This document shows, in pieces, positions 52,867-61,297 of a DNA stretch of 64,000 nt. A program made the translations under genes and the position numbers. Positions within the stretch are counted from its first letter, which is position 1, and every line of letters starts with the position of its first letter. The notes beneath the pieces are model-generated. The model was not told the origin of the DNA. It saw only the letters and a list, made by a program, of their open reading frames with translations, and searched no databases. Origin of the DNA: an uncultured Clostridia bacterium (GTDB taxonomy: Bacteria > Bacillota > Clostridia > Oscillospirales > Acutalibacteraceae). The stretch spans positions 124,001 to 188,000 of the forward strand of contig CANPVE010000001.1 of NCBI GenBank assembly GCA_947581635.1. Direction: 5' to 3'.

Positions 52867-54621
52867 ATGTTTAAATTACTGAAATATCTCAGCGGCTACA
52901 AAAAAGAGAGTATTCTGGGTCCGCTGTTCAAGCTGCTGGAGGCGCTGCTTGAACTTATGGTTCCGCTGGTGGTTGCGGCGATAATCGACAAGGGAATAGC
53001 CAATGCCGACCGCGCGTATACCGTCAAGATGTGTCTGCTGCTGGCGGCGCTGGGAATAGTGGGGCTGATAAGCTCGGTGACAGCTCAGTACTTTGCAGCC
53101 AAGGCCGCTGTAGGATTCGCGGAGAAAGTGCGCCATGCACTTTTTAACCATATACAAAGCTTCTCTTACTCCGAGATTGACACCATAGGGACGTCAACGC
53201 TCATAACGCGCATGACAAGCGACATGAATCAGGTGCAGTCGTGTGTCAATATGACCCTTCGTCTGCTTTTGCGCTCGCCCTTCGTGGTGTTCGGTGCGAT
53301 GATAATGGCATTCACTGTGGATGCAAAGGCAGCTTTGATTTTTGTTGTGACTATACCTGTGCTGTCACTGGTGGTGTTCGGCATAATGCTCATTTGCATA
53401 CCGCTGTACAGGCGCGTTCAGGACAAGCTCGACGGAGTGCTGTGCAGCACCCGTGAAAATTTGACGGGAGTGCGCGTCATACGGGCGTTCCGCAAGGAAG
53501 CCGACGAGATTGAGCGCTTTGAACGGCGCAACGGGGAATTGACCGCCGCGCAGGAATTTGTCGGCGGAATCTCGGCTTTGATGAACCCTGTTACTTATGT
53601 GATAGTGAACGCCGCTATAATTGCGCTGATTTACGCGGGTGCGTTTCGTGTGAACGAGGGCATAATCACGCAGGGCGCTGTAGTGGCGCTCTACAACTAT
53701 ATGTCGCAGATACTGGTGGAGCTTATCAAGCTGGCGAGCCTTATCATAGGCATGACCAAGGCGGTGGCCTGCGGGAATCGCATTCAGGCAGTGCTGGAGA
53801 TAGAGCCGGATATGAAGTTCCCCGACCGGTCCGAGCGGCGCGATTCCGAACCCTTTGGTGAGTACGCCGTGGAATTCCGCCACGCCGACCTGAGATACAG
53901 AAATTCGGGTGCGAATGCCCTCACAGATGTGAATTTCTCGGTGAAAAAGGGGGAGACGGTGGGTATAATAGGCGGCACCGGTTCGGGCAAAACCTCTCTT
54001 GTAAATATGATAGCGCGGTTTTACGACGCCGCGAGCGGTGATGTGCTTGTAAACGGAATAAATGTGCGGGACTACAGCAAGTCGGAACTTCGCGGTAAGG
54101 TGGGAGTGGTGCCGCAGAAGGCAGTGCTCTTCAAAGGCACCCTGCGTGAGAATATGCAGTGGGGAAGAGAGTTTGCCACAGACGAGGAAATAAATGACGC
54201 GCTATCGGTCGCTCAGGCTGCCGAGATAGCAGCTGGCAAAGAGGGCGGACTTGACTGCGAGATAGCTCAGGGCGGCAAAAATCTTTCGGGCGGTCAGAGA
54301 CAGCGCCTCACAATAGCCCGCGCGTTAGTGAAAAAGCCGGAAATTTTGATTTTGGACGACAGCGCTTCGGCACTGGACTTTGCCACAGATGCCGCTCTCC
54401 GCAAGGCGATCAGAGATATGCCCCACAGGCCCACTGTGTTTATAGTGTCGCAACGGGCGGCGTCTCTTATGTATGCGGATAAAATTATTGTGTTGGACGA
54501 TGGAAGGATAGTCGGAATCGGAAGGCATGACGAACTTTTGAAAAGCTGCGAGGTCTATGCGGAGATATACAATTCCCAGTTTAAGGAAGAGAGCGGAAAG
54601 GGCGGTGCGGGCATTGAGTAA
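52867..54621 (+). CDS. ABC exporter subunit 1 (MdlA/YheI-like, degenerate Walker B Glu)
   Basis: A fused permease-ATPase of 584 residues: six helices in the first ~310 residues, then an ATPase with Walker A GGTGSGKTS near residue 369, Q-loop GVVPQKAVLFKG, signature LSGGQRQRL near 473 and Walker B ILILDDSASALD. In Walker B the catalytic Glu is replaced by Asp, as in the non-catalytic half of heterodimeric exporters of the YheI/MdlA kind. The ATG at 52867 is used. The second subunit follows at once, so the two form one heterodimer. The substrate is unknown, with multidrug-type compounds most likely by family. Confidence 0.92.
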   Translation: MFKLLKYLSGYKKESILGPLFKLLEALLELMVPLVVAAIIDKGIANADRAYTVKMCLLLAALGIVGLISSVTAQYFAAKAAVGFAEKVRHALFNHIQSFSYSEIDTIGTSTLITRMTSDMNQVQSCVNMTLRLLLRSPFVVFGAMIMAFTVDAKAALIFVVTIPVLSLVVFGIMLICIPLYRRVQDKLDGVLCSTRENLTGVRVIRAFRKEADEIERFERRNGELTAAQEFVGGISALMNPVTYVIVNAAIIALIYAGAFRVNEGIITQGAVVALYNYMSQILVELIKLASLIIGMTKAVACGNRIQAVLEIEPDMKFPDRSERRDSEPFGEYAVEFRHADLRYRNSGANALTDVNFSVKKGETVGIIGGTGSGKTSLVNMIARFYDAASGDVLVNGINVRDYSKSELRGKVGVVPQKAVLFKGTLRENMQWGREFATDEEINDALSVAQAAEIAAGKEGGLDCEIAQGGKNLSGGQRQRLTIARALVKKPEILILDDSASALDFATDAALRKAIRDMPHRPTVFIVSQRAASLMYADKIIVLDDGRIVGIGRHDELLKSCEVYAEIYNSQFKEESGKGGAGIE

Positions 54622-56374
54622 ATCACAAAACAAAAGCGCGGATAGGAAATCCGTATTGCTCAAAGTGCTGCATTACATAGGCGCTTACAGAATTTGGCTT
54701 GCGGTGTCGGTAATATTCGCCGGAGTGTCAGTGGCGCTGACGCTTTACATTCCGCTGTTGATAGGCAGGGCGATAGACTGCATCGTGCAGAAGGGTCAAG
54801 TGGATTTTACGGCTTTGTCGGGGCTTATGGCGGAGACAGGCATTGTCGCGCTGATCACCGCATTGCTGCAATGGTTGATGAATACCGTCAACAACAAGAT
54901 AACTTATGAAGTAGTGCGCGATATCCGCGACGACGCATTCAAAAAGATAGAAGTACTGCCGCTCAGATACATTGACTCTCATTCTTACGGCGAGACAGTC
55001 AGCCGCGTGATATCGGACGCCGATCAATTGGGCGACGGTTTGCTGATGGGCTTTACGCAGCTTTTTACAGGTGTGGTGACTATCGTTGGAACACTGATAT
55101 TTATGATTGGGATTAACCCGGGAATAGCAGCGGTTGTGGTGATTATGACCCCGATTTCGCTTCTTATCGCGAGATTTATTTCCACACACACTCACAGAAT
55201 GTTCCGTTTGCAGTCTGAGACCCGCGGCGAGCAGACTGCCTTTATAGATGAAATGATCAACAATCAAAAGGTGGTGCAGGCGTTCGGACATGAAGCGCAG
55301 AATATGGAGAGGTTCGATGAGATAAACCGAAGACTCTCAGGGTATTCACTCAAGGCGACATTCTTTTCGTCGCTTACAAATCCCACCACGCGCTTTGTCA
55401 ACAACATGGTATATGCGGCCGTGTCTTTGGCGGGGGCATTCGCGGCAATAAACGGCAGCATAACTCCGGGAATATTCTCATCATTTCTCAGTTATGTCAA
55501 CCAGTACACCAAGCCGTTTAACGAGATATCCGGAGTTATTACCGAGCTGCAAAACGCGCTTGCCTGTGCCGAGCGGATATTTGAACTCATAGAGGAGCCG
55601 CCTCAAAGCTCTGATGAAGGTTATCCGGAACTGCCTGAGCCTGTAAGGGGGGAGGTTTCGCTGGAGAATGTTTCATTCTCCTATGTGCCCGAGATAAGTC
55701 TTATCGAAAATCTGAATCTGAAGGTGAATCACGGTCAGCGCGTGGCCATCGTTGGACCTACGGGCTGCGGCAAGACCACGCTTATAAACCTTCTCATGCG
55801 GTTCTACGACGTGAGCGGAGGCAGCATAGAGGTTGACGGCACGGATATACGCGGCGTGACGCGCCACAGCCTGCGCAGGTGCTATGGAATGGTGCTTCAG
55901 GAAACGTGGCTGAAGAACGGGACGGTGCGTGAGAATATTGCAATGGGCAGACCCGATGCGACTGATGAGGAAATAATTGCGGCGGCTAAGGCCTCGTATG
56001 CCCATGGCTTCATCAAGCGGATGTCCGATGGCTATGACACAGTGATAACAGAGGACGGCGGCAGTCTTTCGCAGGGACAGAAGCAGCTCCTCTGTATAGC
56101 GCGCGTCATGCTCTGTCTGCCGCCAATGCTCATATTGGACGAAGCCACATCTTCTATTGACACGCGAACCGAGATAAAGATACAGAATGCGTTCGCTGAG
56201 ATGATGAAACACCGGACAAGCTTCATTGTCGCGCACAGACTTTCTACCATACGCGACGCCGACGTGATTTTGGTGATGAAAGACGGACACATCATAGAAC
56301 AGGGCAGCCACACCCAGCTATTGGCAAAAGGCGGCTTTTATGCCGAACTTTACAACAGCCAATTTTCGGTTTAA
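54614..56374 (+). CDS. ABC exporter subunit 2 (MdlB/YheH-like, canonical ATPase)
   Basis: The partner half-transporter of about 586 residues: six helices in the first ~320 residues, then Walker A GPTGCGKTT near residue 381, Q-loop MVLQETWLKNG, signature LSQGQKQLLCIAR and Walker B LILDEATSSID with the canonical Glu. The pair thus has one degenerate and one full catalytic site. The frame opens at 54557 inside subunit 1; the TTG at 54614, overlapping that gene by 8 bases, is my choice, with GAAAGGG about 11 bases upstream. Subunit order and coupling are standard for these exporters. Confidence 0.93.
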   Translation: MSKSQNKSADRKSVLLKVLHYIGAYRIWLAVSVIFAGVSVALTLYIPLLIGRAIDCIVQKGQVDFTALSGLMAETGIVALITALLQWLMNTVNNKITYEVVRDIRDDAFKKIEVLPLRYIDSHSYGETVSRVISDADQLGDGLLMGFTQLFTGVVTIVGTLIFMIGINPGIAAVVVIMTPISLLIARFISTHTHRMFRLQSETRGEQTAFIDEMINNQKVVQAFGHEAQNMERFDEINRRLSGYSLKATFFSSLTNPTTRFVNNMVYAAVSLAGAFAAINGSITPGIFSSFLSYVNQYTKPFNEISGVITELQNALACAERIFELIEEPPQSSDEGYPELPEPVRGEVSLENVSFSYVPEISLIENLNLKVNHGQRVAIVGPTGCGKTTLINLLMRFYDVSGGSIEVDGTDIRGVTRHSLRRCYGMVLQETWLKNGTVRENIAMGRPDATDEEIIAAAKASYAHGFIKRMSDGYDTVITEDGGSLSQGQKQLLCIARVMLCLPPMLILDEATSSIDTRTEIKIQNAFAEMMKHRTSFIVAHRLSTIRDADVILVMKDGHIIEQGSHTQLLAKGGFYAELYNSQFSV

Positions 56375-56557
56375 GAATATTTTTCGCAGATTGCACAGAA
56401 ATTTGTCTGTATTTATCCACAAACGAGTCTTCTGCGAGGTGATATTATCCATTATCGGGATATACTGTCTGTTTTATTTGTTTGCAATTGTTAATAATTT
56501 ATGCAATATGCATAAAGTGAATTTAAAGATCAGTGTAATCTTCGTATGTTAGATTGA

Positions 56558-56586
56558 TTGTAATTTTACTTTCGATATGTTATAAT
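56558..56586 (+). promoter_or_regulatory. Sigma-A promoter for the sugar transferase gene
   Basis: TTGTAA at 56558 and TATAAT at 56581 with a 17-base spacer, about 50 bases before the ATG. The rest of the gap after the ABC genes (56375-56557) holds nothing recognised. Confidence 0.78.
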
Positions 56587-56637
56587 AGGATTTGTTAAGT
56601 TGTTGGTTTTATGCGAGTTGAATGGAGTTGATTATTT

Positions 56638-57429
56638 ATGGACACTGTATTTACTGATATTGGGGTTGCCAATGGCGAAAGTTCATCAGTACAGGTGAGA
56701 AATGCGAAAGAGAGCGGTTTTGACTGCCCCGAGAAAAATAAAGTAGTTGTCCAAGACACAGGTGAGTTCGGTGAAATACTCCCTTTAAGTACAGATATTC
56801 TTAAGAAGAGACCTGTTTACAGCTTTATCAAGCGAGTTGCCGATGTGACACTGAGTATTTTGGCGTTGACAGTGCTATTTCCTTTGATGGTGGGTGTGGC
56901 GATTGCAATATATATCGACGACCCGAAAGCAGGTCCCATATTTGTTCAGGAGCGCGTAGGCAAGAACGGCAATAAATTCAAGATATACAAGTTTCGTTCA
57001 ATGGTTCACAATGCGGAGGAGCTTAAAAAGATGATGCAAGCAATGGGCTATACCATGAAGGAACCCGAAGATCCGACGTATAAGGTGGAGAACGACTTAA
57101 GAATTACCCGCATGGGCAGGTTTATCCGAAAGACAAGCATTGACGAACTGCCTCAGCTCGTCAATGTAATAAAAGGAGATATGAGTATCGTTGGCCCAAG
57201 ACCGCTTGTCACATCTGAGGTGGAGAGGTTTGATGACTTCAGTATGCAGCGTCATTTGGTCAGACCGGGCCTTACCTGCTACTGGCAGTGTACCAAGGAC
57301 CGCGACAAGGTTCATTTTGGGGATTGGATGAGAATGGATATAAAATACATACACAATTGCAATGTATGGGAAGATATAAAGATTATCTGTAAAACCTTTA
57401 GAATTGTTTTCACCGCAAACGGAAACTGA
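56638..57429 (+). CDS. Undecaprenyl-phosphate sugar-phosphate transferase (bacterial sugar transferase family)
   Basis: This family moves a sugar-1-phosphate from UDP-sugar onto undecaprenyl phosphate to start an exopolysaccharide, capsule or glycan. After a ~60-residue N-terminal tail a hydrophobic segment (about 68-93) anchors it. The catalytic domain has GPIFVQERVGKNGNKFKIYK, FRSMVHNAEELK, KTSIDELPQLVNVIKGDMSI and VGPRPL, then the VRPGLTCYWQC region. It is a short (monotopic) form of 263 residues with no large N-terminal domain. It stands alone, with a perfect terminator; no glycosyltransferase cluster is adjacent. Confidence 0.93.
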   Translation: MDTVFTDIGVANGESSSVQVRNAKESGFDCPEKNKVVVQDTGEFGEILPLSTDILKKRPVYSFIKRVADVTLSILALTVLFPLMVGVAIAIYIDDPKAGPIFVQERVGKNGNKFKIYKFRSMVHNAEELKKMMQAMGYTMKEPEDPTYKVENDLRITRMGRFIRKTSIDELPQLVNVIKGDMSIVGPRPLVTSEVERFDDFSMQRHLVRPGLTCYWQCTKDRDKVHFGDWMRMDIKYIHNCNVWEDIKIICKTFRIVFTANGN

Positions 57430-57445
57430 TTTGACGGCATAAAAA

Positions 57446-57480
57446 CGGCCGTGACGCCACTCAGCGTCACGGCCGCTTTT
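57446..57480 (+). terminator. Intrinsic terminator after the sugar transferase gene
   Basis: CGGCCGTGACGC pairs perfectly with GCGTCACGGCCG (12 bp) around a 7-base loop, followed by CTTTT. Confidence 0.93.
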
Positions 57481-57492
57481 GCGTTTATACGG

Positions 57493-57548
57493 AAAAACTC
57501 CCGACGCAGAAGGCGTAATTCAAACCTTTTGCAGCGTCGGAAGTTTTT
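57493..57548 (-). terminator. Intrinsic terminator for the minus-strand membrane protein genes
   Basis: AAAAACTCCCGACGC on the plus strand pairs with GCGTCGGAAGTTTTT with one mismatch; read on the minus strand the hairpin ends in TTTTT. It sits tail to tail with the plus-strand terminator at 57446. Confidence 0.85.
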
Positions 57549-57567
57549 GTAAGAATACACAAAATAT

Positions 57568-58491
57568 CTAAATAATGTCGTGCTCGTTGTTAGAACCGTC
57601 TATTTCGTGTAAATTGTCATGGGGATCTGTCGTTATGAAGGGCTTCTTTGAGCCGAGTGTTTTTTTGTCCTCACGTTTGTCATTATCGTGGTCGGCAGCG
57701 AAAGAGTCGTAGTTGTCACTGTCGGAATACACTTTTATCGGAACATACACGGTGCCGTCAGCATTGGTCTCGACCTTCATTGTTTCATTGTGGATCTCCT
57801 TAAAGGAAGACGTTTCACGGATAAATATGCCTGCGGATATGGCGGCAATTACCATCAGTACTGCTAATATCGCTATTTCGGCGAGTAAGGACAATTTCAC
57901 ACCGCTTGATGTGATCTCATTCAATCCGCCGTGTGACAAAACGAATGCAAAAGCAACTGCGACAGCGATTACAAACATTATGATTGAAGCCGCTACGAAG
58001 ATGCCGGCGCCGTGGCATGATATCACGCTTTTCAGACATTTTTTCAAAGTATTCATATACTTTACCGCACAGAAGGCAAAGAATGACACGATAAAGATTG
58101 CCAGCGAACACACACCCAGCAAAATCGCCGCAGTTTCAGGCGGAACGATCAACGTATATCCCATTTGGTGCAAGATTTCATTGACGTAATCGTACACTCC
58201 AGGGTAATGAATTACGGAGAATCCAAGCGCTCCCACAGCGATTGCCAAGCAAAATGACGCAAATGAAATTATTGCCGACGGTATCTGAACTGAAGTGCAG
58301 CCAATCGTTGATCCGCGTGTGTGAAAAAGAGTGATTAAAGCCATTAGTCCAAAGAACAAGCCGCACGCCAAGCCCGCGTATCCTCCAATTCCCACGAATG
58401 CTATCGCGGACATGATCGCCAAAAGCAGGACGGATATCATATTAAAGGCATTTCGGCAGTGTTTTTTTGCGATGTAAGAAACAGAATCCAT
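57568..58491 (-). CDS. Polytopic membrane protein of unknown function
   Basis: A 307-residue protein with about six hydrophobic helices in the first ~230 residues, for example FNMISVLLLAIMSAIAFVGI and VAASIIMFVIAVAVAFAFVL, and a soluble acidic, Asp/Lys-rich C-terminal tail of about 80 residues. No family motif is seen. It begins 22 bases after the zinc-ribbon membrane protein on the same strand, so the two are probably one operon and may act together. The tail composition suggests a cytoplasmic domain. Confidence 0.72.
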   Translation of the reverse strand: MDSVSYIAKKHCRNAFNMISVLLLAIMSAIAFVGIGGYAGLACGLFFGLMALITLFHTRGSTIGCTSVQIPSAIISFASFCLAIAVGALGFSVIHYPGVYDYVNEILHQMGYTLIVPPETAAILLGVCSLAIFIVSFFAFCAVKYMNTLKKCLKSVISCHGAGIFVAASIIMFVIAVAVAFAFVLSHGGLNEITSSGVKLSLLAEIAILAVLMVIAAISAGIFIRETSSFKEIHNETMKVETNADGTVYVPIKVYSDSDNYDSFAADHDNDKREDKKTLGSKKPFITTDPHDNLHEIDGSNNEHDII

Positions 58492-58513
58492 TTTTTAGCC
58501 CACCCTCCTCAAA

Positions 58514-59248
58514 TTAAAAGATGAGCATTGTGAATATCATTGACAACGACCACAATACAAGTTCGCCAACGAACATGGCGATTACGAAAAACCAGAATGG
58601 GCTTCTGTCGTATTCCGACGCTTTTTGAACGCCAAAGTAATACATAATAGATGCCATAGCCAGGCCCGGCAGCAGTACAGCCGCAGCAAACGGCACGGAC
58701 AGCAGCGAGATAGGCAGCGACAACAGCGCGCACACTGACACTGGCAGCGTACTGAAAGTGGATATATTCATCGCTTGCGAGAATGATGGCTTCTCCTTAG
58801 CGGGCAGGAAAAGCAATGAAGTGGTTATAGATATGAGAATCAGCGAGAGCAGCGACATCACAGCGGAATACCCCACAATCGATGCGAACGCAGGCATTAC
58901 TTTTTCCGGAGATGCGCCTGTGCCGGCGATTTCCATTATATGCGCCATATTTTTGTCGAGCATACCGTGCAGTGCCGTTGGCGGCATTGATGTAAAAAAA
59001 CACACCTGTGCCATGATAGTTGTCACGATATACAGTGCGCCAAACGTCACCCACACCGAAGCCGAGCGAGTGCGCGCTGCCTTTTCTACGCCGTTGAGAG
59101 GAGAAGCGGAGAAGAGTGCCTTGAGGCAGGCCGCAACCTCGGTGACTTCATTTTCTTCCGGAGTGATTTTAGTCTTGCTTACGCTGCCGCAGTTGGGGCA
59201 TAAGCCGTTGTCGTTCAGTCTGCCTCCGCAGTTTGAGCAGTAACTCAT
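58514..59248 (-). CDS. Zinc-ribbon membrane protein, Yip1-like
   Basis: A 244-residue protein that begins MSYCSNCGGRLNDNGLCPNC, a zinc ribbon with Cys4, Cys7, Cys17 and Cys20, followed by a linker and about five membrane helices (SVWVTFGALYIVTTIMAQVC first). This zinc-ribbon plus Yip1-type membrane domain is common in Firmicutes, but its function is unknown. The frame runs farther upstream, but AAAAGAGGAA lies before the ATG whose coordinate is 59248. It is followed 22 bases later by another membrane protein gene. Confidence 0.8.
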   Translation of the reverse strand: MSYCSNCGGRLNDNGLCPNCGSVSKTKITPEENEVTEVAACLKALFSASPLNGVEKAARTRSASVWVTFGALYIVTTIMAQVCFFTSMPPTALHGMLDKNMAHIMEIAGTGASPEKVMPAFASIVGYSAVMSLLSLILISITTSLLFLPAKEKPSFSQAMNISTFSTLPVSVCALLSLPISLLSVPFAAAVLLPGLAMASIMYYFGVQKASEYDRSPFWFFVIAMFVGELVLWSLSMIFTMLIF

Positions 59249-59294
59249 TTGAAATTCCTCTTTTCCTGAGATTAATTTAAATATATTAACAACT

Positions 59295-59323
59295 ATTCTA
59301 TCATGAAAAAGGTAATTTGTAAA
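59295..59323 (-). promoter_or_regulatory. Sigma-A promoter for the zinc-ribbon membrane protein operon
   Basis: On the minus strand TTTACA and TAGAAT are separated by 17 bases, about 47 bases before the ATG. The plus-strand region 59324-59526 beyond it holds nothing recognised. Confidence 0.65.
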
Positions 59324-59526
59324 TATATTTTGGTCAAAAAAGTACGGTTTCAATTATTTCTCATTTAACCTCATCATAGCGATTCGGGCTTACCTCGTTT
59401 CCCTGGAGAAAATGTTGAATACCCGGTAAACAACAATTAAACAGGATTAAAAGTTGAAATTCTTAACCTTATATTAATACTTCGAGCGCATATGACAATA
59501 TTTTGTAATTATATTGTAAAAAAGTC

Positions 59527-59555
59527 TTGACTTTTTGATTTTTTTATGATATAGT
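59527..59555 (+). promoter_or_regulatory. Sigma-A promoter of a candidate non-coding transcript
   Basis: TTGACT at 59527 and TATAGT at 59550 with a 17-base spacer. Transcription would start near 59562, and no credible coding start follows. Confidence 0.72.
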
Positions 59556-59561
59556 CTTAAC

Positions 59562-59744
59562 GGTTGAAGGGATACTTCCTGTAGATCTTTGGTCTTTTGG
59601 CTGTTGCATGGCGTTGCTGTTGCGGACAGGCTGTGTAACATTTATTCCGCAGTTCCTTCAATTATCAGTTTGATTATGTCTTTTTATATCGTTCCCCATC
59701 CACAAATTGCAAAGCCGTCCTTACCGCAGAGGGCGGTTTTGTAC
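59562..59744 (+). ncRNA. Candidate small structured RNA, about 180 bases, family not recognised
   Basis: The interval lies between a good promoter and a hairpin-plus-T-run. Its 5' part can close with TTGAAGG at 59564 pairing to CCTTCAA at 59655, enclosing CCTGT/ACAGG (59578 and 59626) and a TGCGGA/TCCGCA stem near 59620-59651; the last two cannot both form freely and may be alternatives. A 96-codon frame from 59589 has no Shine-Dalgarno site and no family resemblance. I see no tmRNA, RNase P or SRP signature and no known riboswitch core. The size is near that of 6S RNA, but I cannot match it to that fold with confidence. Confidence 0.4.
59710..59744 (+). terminator. Intrinsic terminator of the candidate RNA
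   Basis: AAAGCCGTCCT pairs with AGGGCGGTTTT (11 bp with two G-U pairs) around an 8-base loop; the 3' arm ends in TTTT. Confidence 0.75.
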
Positions 59745-59846
59745 TTTATTCGGGTGATTTTTTCTGTTTTTCTATTTTTTCACGCAGCTAAATCAGAGTT
59801 TCTTAATGTATCCTCAAACTGTAAGAATTTTCAAGAGTGCAAAAAG

Positions 59847-59884
59847 AAAACCGTCAAATGCCGTATTTACAGCATTTGACGGTT
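59847..59884 (-). terminator. Terminator downstream of tRNA-Pro
   Basis: AAACCGTCAAATGC and GCATTTGACGGTTT pair over 14 bp around a 10-base loop. On the minus strand it ends in TTTTCTTTTT, just after the tRNA. On the plus strand it may also stop readthrough. Confidence 0.9.
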
Positions 59885-59890
59885 TATTGC

Positions 59891-59967
59891 TGGTCCGAGT
59901 GGCGAGAGTCGAACTCACGGCCTCTTGAACCCCATTCAAGCGCGCTACCAAACTGCGCTACACCCGG
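59891..59967 (-). tRNA. tRNA-Pro, anticodon GGG
   Basis: The minus strand folds as a full 77-base cloverleaf. The acceptor stem is CCGGGTG with CACTCGG, then discriminator A and an encoded CCA. The D stem is GCGC/GCGC around AGTTTGGTA, the anticodon stem CTTGA/TCAAG closes the loop ATGGGGT with anticodon GGG, and the T arm is GTGAG-TTCGACT-CTCGC. It reads CCC and CCU proline codons. It has its own promoter upstream at 59985-60013 and a strong terminator directly downstream, so it is a single-gene transcription unit. Confidence 0.97.
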
Positions 59968-59984
59968 ATTTCTGCAACGTTGAT

Positions 59985-60013
59985 ATTTTAACACAGTGAT
60001 AATAAAATGTCAA
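59985..60013 (-). promoter_or_regulatory. Sigma-A promoter for tRNA-Pro
   Basis: On the minus strand a consensus TTGACA and TAAAAT are separated by 17 bases, about 18 bases before the tRNA 5' end. Confidence 0.87.
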
Positions 60014-60104
60014 GCATTTTTTTTGCTATATTAAAAAAATTTTTCGATGTGTGCGTATTACCTAAAAACGCGCCGTTTTTAGACCTTTTTCTGACAGTTT
60101 TTTG

Positions 60105-60132
60105 TTGATTTTTTTACGATATGTGTTATAAT
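60105..60132 (+). promoter_or_regulatory. Sigma-A promoter for the DegT-like/FHA-ABC operon
   Basis: TTGATT at 60105 and TATAAT at 60127 with a 16-base spacer, about 100 bases before the DegT-like start. Confidence 0.75.
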
Positions 60133-60232
60133 CATGATAATAGGTGTTTTGCTTATTGGGTTTATAATTCGGTAAATAAATTATTTACCTGTCCGAATAT
60201 TGCAAATTTTTGAGTATTAAGGGGAGTGTTTT

Positions 60233-61243
60233 ATGAGCAATCAAAACACTGAGGCATTTGTTGGAAAGATTACTCAAAGGCTGGCTGCGGAGGAATGTAT
60301 GGCTTTTTCGGGCAGAACCGAGAGCATTATGGCGCTTTTTGAAGCGTTCCAGCTCGGCGCAGGCGACTGTGTTTACATATCCGCGCTGGCTCCGAGCCGT
60401 TTGATTAAGGCTGTGATTTCGTGCGGCGCGGTACCTATGTTGTGCGACGTCACTCCCGACAGTCTAACCATAGACTGCCGCTCATTGGAAACTGCCGTCA
60501 AGCAGACGATGGAGTCCGAACGGCTCTATCCCCGGGCTGTGATAGCAGAGAATTTTTGCGGTATGCCGTTCGCACTCAATCCTGTGAAATCTGTGTGCGA
60601 CCGTATGGGGCTTGTGTTTATAGAGGACTGCGGCGAGTATTTCGGCGGCACGTCTGACGGCGTTCCATGCGGCTCGGTGGCCGACTACTCTCTGATATCG
60701 CTGGGCAGTTCGTCACTGTTTGGCACGGGAGGCAGCGGAGCTGTGGTGGTTTCATTGGGTGAAAGTCCGTTGCGTGACACCATAGTGTTCTGCGACGATG
60801 ACGAATATCAGTCTATAGATGACATTTACGGCGAGAGTCTGCTGAGAGCCTTTGACAACATCGACAATGTGCTTGAAAAGAGCCGCTCAGCCGCGCGATT
60901 GATGAACGATGCGTTGTCTGATTCGGATTTCTGGACACAACGCGGCGGCAACAAACAAAAAAGTTCGTTTGGGGCGCTTGCTGTGATCGCACAGAGCGAG
61001 GAGCATTGTGCGCGTGCCGTGGAGTTTGTGGGCAATGCTGGTTTTGACAGGTATGTAAGGCGGCTGCACGTTCACAGACGTTCGTGTTTCGACAAGGCGT
61101 GCCGAGGATTTAAAAATATTGAGAATGCTGCCGCGCTCGCTCCGCGCGCTTTCCGCGTGGATATATTCGGGGCGCTGCACGCGGGCAGGCTCGACGAACT
61201 GATTGCTGCGATTGACGGTATGGCAAAGGAAATTCGCGAATAA
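60233..61243 (+). CDS. DegT/DnrJ/EryC1-like protein lacking the PLP lysine
   Basis: A 336-residue protein with the fold-type I pattern of DegT-family sugar aminotransferases: FSGRTESIMALFEAFQLGAG, VPMLCDVTPDSLTID, and a VFIEDCGEYFGGTSDGVPCG segment with the PLP-contacting Asp region. Where active members carry SFxxxK (the PLP-binding lysine) it reads LISLGSSSLFGTGGSGAVVV, with Ser in place of Lys. It therefore probably cannot form the internal aldimine and may be a pseudoenzyme or have another role. GGGGAG lies about 9 bases before the ATG. It leads into the FHA-ABC transporter gene 54 bases later. Confidence 0.75.
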   Translation: MSNQNTEAFVGKITQRLAAEECMAFSGRTESIMALFEAFQLGAGDCVYISALAPSRLIKAVISCGAVPMLCDVTPDSLTIDCRSLETAVKQTMESERLYPRAVIAENFCGMPFALNPVKSVCDRMGLVFIEDCGEYFGGTSDGVPCGSVADYSLISLGSSSLFGTGGSGAVVVSLGESPLRDTIVFCDDDEYQSIDDIYGESLLRAFDNIDNVLEKSRSAARLMNDALSDSDFWTQRGGNKQKSSFGALAVIAQSEEHCARAVEFVGNAGFDRYVRRLHVHRRSCFDKACRGFKNIENAAALAPRAFRVDIFGALHAGRLDELIAAIDGMAKEIRE

Positions 61244-61297
61244 CGCGAATGAAGGAAAATTTTATACATTCACAAGGAAACGGAGGACCGAAAAGAT

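Noticed and set aside
59562..59744. Candidate RNA as SRP RNA, tmRNA or RNase P RNA
   Set aside because: The GGAAGGAGCAGCC-type SRP core, the tmRNA tag frame with alanine acceptor end, and RNase P core elements are all absent.
59589..59879. A 96-codon frame in the candidate RNA region
   Set aside because: No ribosome-binding site; it runs through the predicted terminator, and its translation resembles no family.
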